Source: Craspedostauros australis (Eukaryota > Bacillariophyta > Bacillariophyceae > Mastogloiales > Achnanthaceae). From it: a stretch of DNA of 64,000 bases. The notes under the pieces are model-generated. The model ran no database searches. It worked only from the letters and a program-made list of their open reading frames with translations, and had not been told where the DNA came from. The DNA is taken from assembly GCA_026770025.1 (NCBI GenBank), contig JAMXDE010000003.1:310001-374000 (forward strand). The letters run 5' to 3'. Of the stretch, positions 58,504-64,000 are shown piece by piece; the stretch's first letter is position 1; each line of letters opens with the position of its first letter. A program made the translations under genes and the position numbers.

Positions 58504-60477
58504 TCACCACGGCGGCCTCGCCGGGTCCTCGAAATATTTCTTTCCCGACTTCACCTTCGCATCCACCCATCCCTTGGGTCGGTAGAAATGATGGACGCTT
58601 GATTCGTCGGATGGGGTCGTCCTGCAATTCGCGTTGTACACGACGTACTCTTGGCCTGCCGCATTCACGAAGTCAGAACAGAGCTTGGGGTCCTCCTGAA
58701 CGAACTTGGCGATGATGTCCCGGATGACATTGGGCGGCGCCATGAAACTCCGGTCGTCCCATCGCGCACTCCTGCGGGTGAAGCACTGTACAATCTCGAT
58801 CCCGGTCTTGTTGCATTCCACGTCCCACGCGCTGGAACGATCCAACGGATACCCGACGTGGATTAGATCGGTCTCGCTGAACATGACGCCGACGGGTGTG
58901 GGCGCGTTGGCGCCGTTTGTCCACCGGCCCTGCAACAGGCCCTCCAGCACGAACGGCAGCAGCTCCACCACGAGCGAACCCTCGGGCATGAACAGGGCCT
59001 CCGTCAGCTGCGCGCCGTGCACGCCGATCAATCCGTCCAGCGCGGCATGCCCGATCAGGTGACGCACAGGGCTGTACATCTCGTACTCCTCCACGTTCAC
59101 CTCGACGCAGCAGATCTTGTACTTCTTCAGATCCCGATTGCAAACGTTCAGATTCTTTTTGAGGTTTGCCCACGCTCGGCGCGACGAACGCTGCGTCAGA
59201 CCGATGATCTTGTAGCCCTCCGTCGTGTTGAAGTTCTCGCGTTTGAAACCGCACCACAGGAGGTACTGCACTCGCTTGGCCTCGATGGAGACCTTCACCG
59301 ATGGATCGTTGTCGATGAAGTTCTCGCGCAGGAAGGTGCGGCCTGGCGAATAGTTCATGGGCTCGCCCGTCTTCTTGCCTGTCAAGGACTCGCCGCCAAC
59401 CCGTTCGATGCTTTTGATCCCAGGGGCCCCGTCTTCCTCGATTTCGAAGCCGCAGAACATGACGCGCTGGGCGCACTGGCATTTGGTGTTGTCGAACAGG
59501 GCGTGCAGGGGGGATATCCGGTTGCTCGTCAGCGACTCCAGGAACAGCTGGTGGCTTTCCAGAAGGTTGCGCACCTTTATGTCCTGTCCGAAGCTCAAGT
59601 TGAGGTAGAGCTGGGTCTGCCATTTGAAGGCCTTCATGAACTTGGCCAGTTTCTGCTTGTGAGACAATGGCGTGGGGTTGCCGGGATCATCGGCGATGAA
59701 GACATCGGCCATTCTCGCCACAAGCATGACGGTGGTGTAGAAAACCCGTACGAAGAACTCGCCGAGCATGTGTGTGTAGTACCCCTGCAGAACCATGTGG
59801 TTCGGCACGCTGGAGTACACGCACTGCTGCATGGCATCTTCCACCGCCACCCCGGAACCCGGTGGCAACGGCATCTCCTTCTCGATTTGGAATTCGATGA
59901 AATGCGAATGCCTCGCTGTGGTGACATTTGCGCCTTTGTTGAAGTAGACTTTCCAATGCGGTTGATGGGGGTTGGCGATGACGGGCAAACGATGCTGCTC
60001 CTGGGCCAAATTATGCGCGGTCTTGTCGTAGAACCAGCGCTGGTTCTGGAAGCAAACATTCTCGACGTACTTGCAAGCCTTGCCAATCTCCGGATCGACC
60101 TCCCAAAGCTTCTTGTCGAACCAATCCGCCTTCTGCCATCGGTCCACGATCTGGGGAGTGGCATCAACACGGACATCAGCACTGACTTGTGGATTGCCTT
60201 CGGCATCTGCATCGGCGGTACTCGGGACATCCTCGTCTCCGCCGTTGCCCGCGATAGCGGATGATGTTGCTGCATCGCGGAAGCTCTCCTGCACTTGCTT
60301 CGTGATGGCAGAAGTGCTGCGCCACGAGTTGGTCGCGTTGAAGAAGAATGCGACGGCCAGCACCGCCGTCCACAGCGCGCGCCAGAAGTTGGATTTGTTA
60401 TTGTCGCCCCCTTGCCTGGTCCTGTTTCCCGATCGAGGAGCGGCAGGTAGGCTCCTGCCCGGGATCTTGCCTGACAT
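58504..60477 (-). CDS. GT61-type (DUF563) glycosyltransferase, type II membrane protein
   Basis: 657 residues. Short basic cytosolic tail, membrane anchor at about 31-48 (FWRALWTAVLAVAFFF), Asp/Ala-rich stem to about 105, then a catalytic domain. The decisive part is DGLIGVHGAQLTEALFMPEGSLVVELLPF (about 505-535), the G-V-H-G-A-x-L-T-x-x-x-F-M-x-x-G-S-x-V-V-E-L pattern of GT61 enzymes (plant xylosyl/arabinosyl and animal EOGT/POMGNT2 relatives). Many Cys suggest disulfides. A CQCAQRVMFCGFE segment and a long middle insert distinguish it. It likely works in the ER/Golgi on secreted glycoproteins or polysaccharides. Acceptor unknown. Single exon. Confidence 0.85.
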   Translation of the reverse strand: MSGKIPGRSLPAAPRSGNRTRQGGDNNKSNFWRALWTAVLAVAFFFNATNSWRSTSAITKQVQESFRDAATSSAIAGNGGDEDVPSTADADAEGNPQVSADVRVDATPQIVDRWQKADWFDKKLWEVDPEIGKACKYVENVCFQNQRWFYDKTAHNLAQEQHRLPVIANPHQPHWKVYFNKGANVTTARHSHFIEFQIEKEMPLPPGSGVAVEDAMQQCVYSSVPNHMVLQGYYTHMLGEFFVRVFYTTVMLVARMADVFIADDPGNPTPLSHKQKLAKFMKAFKWQTQLYLNLSFGQDIKVRNLLESHQLFLESLTSNRISPLHALFDNTKCQCAQRVMFCGFEIEEDGAPGIKSIERVGGESLTGKKTGEPMNYSPGRTFLRENFIDNDPSVKVSIEAKRVQYLLWCGFKRENFNTTEGYKIIGLTQRSSRRAWANLKKNLNVCNRDLKKYKICCVEVNVEEYEMYSPVRHLIGHAALDGLIGVHGAQLTEALFMPEGSLVVELLPFVLEGLLQGRWTNGANAPTPVGVMFSETDLIHVGYPLDRSSAWDVECNKTGIEIVQCFTRRSARWDDRSFMAPPNVIRDIIAKFVQEDPKLCSDFVNAAGQEYVVYNANCRTTPSDESSVHHFYRPKGWVDAKVKSGKKYFEDPARPPW

Positions 60478-61854
60478 CTTGGCTGAGCTCTTGCCTTGGC
60501 TTGAGGTGGATGATGGTATTATGAGAGTATGAGTACGAGTACTCGCAGCGTTGAGAGATTCGTGAATTCAAAAGAGCTTGGAGTTGGTGTCCTCTGGTTC
60601 GCTGGTGTTGCCACGCTGTTCCTGGCGCCGCCTCCGGTCAGCCGATGTCAGGATGGTCGATCGTCGATCTTCTCCCACGGACACAGGCTTCTGACAATCT
60701 TCTAGTAGGATTATAGCATTAATATAATATAACACCTGCGAGTGAGTATCCCTCCAAACCTCTGAACACTCTCTGTTGAGCCGTATTCATAGCCGCCGAA
60801 GAGCACAAAAGTAGACCACAACACCAACAGAGACGCGCGCAAATCGCTCGCCATCCGAAGTGCCAGAAAAGGTGGTGGTCATCGTGATGGATTGTGACCT
60901 CGATTTCTTTGTCCACACACAAACCGGTATCCAAGACCCGAATGATGACGTCACGAGGGTAGTGCTCCCTCGAGTCGATCAACGAGTGCGCAATCGTGGT
61001 TGTCTGAACACTCGCGAATCCAACGGAAAGAGGTCGACTTGGTCGATCACTTAACGGTCATTCAATGGCGGAAGAAGTCAATCTAACGGCTCATCGAGCG
61101 AGCGCCAGAGTTGTGCCTGTGTTGGGAGGAAATCTTGATCACCACACGCACAAGAGAGAAGAGAAGCGAAACTGTTGCCACACACACGTGGCGTTGGAGC
61201 ACGATCGCAAAAACCTCCCACCGACATGGCAACAACGAGAGCAACAGGCGACGATCCCAAAACTGCGGCCATCCACCACACAGAAGCCACGCACAATCAC
61301 ACGATCACACACAACCAAGGAGGAGACAGCCAACGCAACAGAGACAGGAAGAGAGAAGCATCTTGTCTCCAGGAGAGAAAATCAGCGCAACCAACACTGC
61401 TCCATTCCACCAATTCACTTGCTGTCACCATCGGCGCGATTTTTGACACCGACAATCGAGGTTCCGTCCACGTCTCCCAAGAAGGCGATCCGCATTCCAA
61501 AACCGACAAAGAGTCCCTCCACACATCAAGCAACAAAGCAAATCGCAAGAACCGATTCAACAACAAAGCAAGTCACTTCGAATCGTTGGCGGGAAGGAAG
61601 AGAGAGGGACAAAGGAGGAGACTTCGACTCTTCTGCAGTCACAAAAAGGAAAACGCCGAGAGCCGCAACCAACTGCAGGTTTTCTCTGTGCATCCTCACA
61701 CAAAGACTGCATTCTCTGGAAAGACAGTGGTCCATACTCTTCTCTTGACTCTTGTTCTTGTGCACCACCAACTATACTTGTATCCGTATTATTACGTCCA
61801 ATCCTCCAAAGAGTATATTCCACAAGACCAAAACAAACCAACGAAACCACCGTC
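60478..61854. other. Divergent intergenic region, no firm gene
   Basis: No supported gene. The 61.07-61.75 kb open frame (plus) is Lys/Thr/Gln-rich without domain signs and probably belongs to the long CA-rich leader of the gene at 61855. Confidence 0.45.
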
Positions 61855-63744
61855 ATGGCTCTGGTGGCGACTGCAACACAACTTCGTTCCAACACGGTGC
61901 ATGGGCACGTCGGCAAAGTACCCACACCAGCACACAACCATCACGCAGCACAACAACACCAACACCAACTCCCACGAGCACACAAATCAACCCCACCGAC
62001 CAGTACATCGCCCACAACCGTCATGGGTCCTTGCGACATGGAATCGTTGGACACTCAGCACCGACAGGTCTCTCTGTCCCCGTCATCGTCATCGTCGTCA
62101 GCTTCTTCAGCAGTCCAGCGCGGAGATGAATGGCACTCACAACCGATCTCTCACACAAGCACATCACAACAGCCATGCACTGACCATTGCGTCTCGGAAG
62201 GTTTCGCCTTGAAATGCAAAATGTGCGGGTGCTGGAGCAAGTTGCCGCAAAGTTCCAACCGACGCGAAAACGATGGAAGCAACACTGAGAGTGCAGCAAC
62301 GCATGGCTCCGACAATGGCACCATGCAACCCAAACCGCGCTGCGTGACTTTCGCTGCGACGCACACGGCATATATTGTTCCGCGCTATGTCATCTCGCAA
62401 TCGATGGAAGACAGCGCGAGTACGCATGTGGATGTCAATGATACTGTCGCTCACCCACAGCACCAACGTGGAAACGAAGCATCTGTACCCTCCAGCAACA
62501 ACGACTCATCCGTCTTGGCACAACCGCAACAACAGACAAGTGTGGCATCGTCATCATCAACTGATCAACAGCATACTTGTCCCACTACAAACACTGTCAG
62601 CAGCACAGAACAGGGGAACAAGGTCGCATTGCAGCGCACCAAGACAACACGGCCTAGCAAGACTGCAAGCAAGGGGAAGAGGGGACGCAGAGGCCTGCCT
62701 ATCAACGGCTTCTGGTGGACATCATCCGAGATCGCCCAACACATCAACTTCAACCGCATTCTCGTGCGCCATCTTGACGCTGTGGCCCATGACGAAGACA
62801 AGGTGCGTCAGGCGCTCAGTCTGGGCATCCGATCGTCGAAGCATCAGCTCATGCGCGCCAGACGCATCAGGCACGTCCGCAGGGCCGTCCTGCAGGAAGT
62901 CAAGCGCCAACGAACCGACCACGAAGAGTCGCAACGCCTATCGCAAGAGCAGTTCTCACAGGAGCAGCTCCAGTACACGGACGAAGACGGTTGTCTCATA
63001 GCCGAGGGCCTCTTCGACGACCTCTTTCACGATCATCACAACATGACCTTCGATGATGATGACAATGGTGATGATGATGGTATCTCTGAGGCAGATCCTA
63101 GCTCGGATCCCTCCTTGTCCGACATCTACTGCGATTCACCAACCCTGCGCTCGGGACAAAGCTCCCTGTCACCGGCCTCCGCAGCAGTGTCCTTCGAAGA
63201 TGTGCTCCCAAACAACTCCGTGGGGCACAGCACCTGCGACTGCTGCTGTCACGAGATCCAGGCCAGCATGGTGGATGGCAGCCCCAACGAGGTCATCGAC
63301 ACGTCTGCGATGGAGTACAACTTTGACGCCATCGCGGAGGCTAGTCGGAAGTACAGCTACAGACTTCCCGTAACCAAGACAGTGCCATCATCCACGATTC
63401 CTTCACCACCATGTTCGCAAACCGAGGTACGGATGCTGGACTCGCCATCTCGCAAACGTCAACGACCCCGCACGACCAACACCACATGCAACGGCAACAA
63501 CGACAATGGCAACAAGAAGCTGCGCCACCACAGCGCTCCAACGATGATCGACCTCACCACCCAGCTCCCCGTTTCTCCCATCAACGCGCCCAATGCACGA
63601 CTGATCTCATCGTCGCCATCTCCATCGTTGACGCTGCCCGCATCAGCAGCTCTGGAGCCTCCGCTCACACCCTCGCGAAGCCTCCTCGTGACAGACCCGG
63701 CTCCGTCATTCTCGCTGAAGCGATCGTCACCGACGCAGCGATGA
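61855..63744 (+). CDS. Nuclear-looking protein of a diatom-specific type, unknown function
   Basis: 629 residues, mostly His/Gln/Ser-rich disorder. Ordered parts are few. CxxCxCW-like Cys cluster (CKMCGCWSK, about 120). CVTFAATHTAYIVPRYV (about 163-180). A Lys/Arg linker (KTASKGKRGRRG). The block FWWTSSEIAQHINFNRILV...QALSLGIRSSKHQLMRARRIRHVRRAVLQEVKRQR (about 290-360) is quoted here only in part. The V-x-F...P strand followed later by W-W/Y-x-x-x-E and a G-(I/L)-(R/E) plus basic helix recalls a large diatom protein family of unknown role (memory, no search). Acidic runs and a CDCCC cluster follow. A second nuclear-signal-like stretch (PSRKRQRPR) supports nuclear location. Confidence 0.65.
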   Translation: MALVATATQLRSNTVHGHVGKVPTPAHNHHAAQQHQHQLPRAHKSTPPTSTSPTTVMGPCDMESLDTQHRQVSLSPSSSSSSASSAVQRGDEWHSQPISHTSTSQQPCTDHCVSEGFALKCKMCGCWSKLPQSSNRRENDGSNTESAATHGSDNGTMQPKPRCVTFAATHTAYIVPRYVISQSMEDSASTHVDVNDTVAHPQHQRGNEASVPSSNNDSSVLAQPQQQTSVASSSSTDQQHTCPTTNTVSSTEQGNKVALQRTKTTRPSKTASKGKRGRRGLPINGFWWTSSEIAQHINFNRILVRHLDAVAHDEDKVRQALSLGIRSSKHQLMRARRIRHVRRAVLQEVKRQRTDHEESQRLSQEQFSQEQLQYTDEDGCLIAEGLFDDLFHDHHNMTFDDDDNGDDDGISEADPSSDPSLSDIYCDSPTLRSGQSSLSPASAAVSFEDVLPNNSVGHSTCDCCCHEIQASMVDGSPNEVIDTSAMEYNFDAIAEASRKYSYRLPVTKTVPSSTIPSPPCSQTEVRMLDSPSRKRQRPRTTNTTCNGNNDNGNKKLRHHSAPTMIDLTTQLPVSPINAPNARLISSSPSPSLTLPASAALEPPLTPSRSLLVTDPAPSFSLKRSSPTQR

Positions 63745-64000
63745 AGGTATTGCACGTGGATGTTGATGTCGGTGGCATATTTTCGGAGCGTCGTCTCCGT
63801 TCGGGTTTTGGCATTCATTCTCGTATAATACAATGCAATGGCGTAGTACATTACTGTCATGGCAAAGACAATGCTGAGTTGCGGCGCGGAAGAACAACAC
63901 TCAACTATGCTGTTGGCTCTTCTGTACGTAGATAAACCCTTTCTCTCTAGAGACCACGGCATGGCTCACAGAACATGTGTCACGATCCCACCTTCCAAGT
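63745..64000. other. 3' flank to window end
   Basis: About 255 bp after the last stop; no gene seen. Confidence 0.5.

Overview
The window looks like nuclear DNA of a diatom, most likely a centric diatom near Thalassiosira/Cyclotella; that placement is inference. The supporting signs are: a protein with a signal peptide plus Ala-Phe/Phe transit-peptide start (28.6-29.7 kb); two secreted Ser/Lys/Pro-rich proteins with an RXL site after the signal peptide, as in silaffins and cingulins; an ATP/ADP-translocase-type nucleotide carrier; a Copia element of diatom type without a CCHC knuckle; and short GT-AG introns of about 100-230 nt. Most genes are single-exon and encode eukaryotic housekeeping or secretory proteins.

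0-28 kb is an accessory, repeat-rich region. A gene pair encoding ankyrin repeats followed by a BTB/BACK domain occurs twice (about 0.94-2.86 kb and 24.77-27.48 kb, both on the minus strand), with 5 and 13 ankyrin repeats. Directly upstream of the first copy lies a nested mobile-element complex (2911-18037). It is bounded by 28-bp inverted repeats with one mismatch and carries a 20-bp tandem array near each end. It holds a remnant of a small inverted-repeat element, a small protein with a duplicated domain, a 591-codon gene of unknown function, a PIF/Harbinger-type DDE transposase with one intron, and a complete Copia retrotransposon. The Copia element sits inside the 591-codon gene with a 5-bp target duplication and identical-looking LTRs, so it is the youngest layer. 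From 18 to 24.7 kb there is a Ser-rich basic protein, a degenerate ArfGAP-like gene, simple repeats and otherwise little that can be called.

28.5-43.5 kb is rich in secretory-route genes: a two-domain, probably plastid-targeted protein; two silaffin-like proteins sharing gene structure (a phase-0 intron followed by a 33-nt last exon); a membrane-anchored protein with a divergent kinase fold facing the lumen; and a type II membrane glycosyltransferase-like protein. 44.7-49.9 kb holds a 1201-residue transposase-like protein and, 13 bp past its stop codon, a second copy of the small inverted-repeat element.

50-64 kb is ordinary core genome: 3-hydroxyacyl/3-hydroxybutyryl-CoA dehydrogenase, nucleotide transporter, a calycin-like protein, VPS45, a GT61-type glycosyltransferase, and a nuclear-looking protein of a diatom-specific type. 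No rRNA, tRNA, CRISPR or bacterial-style operon was found.
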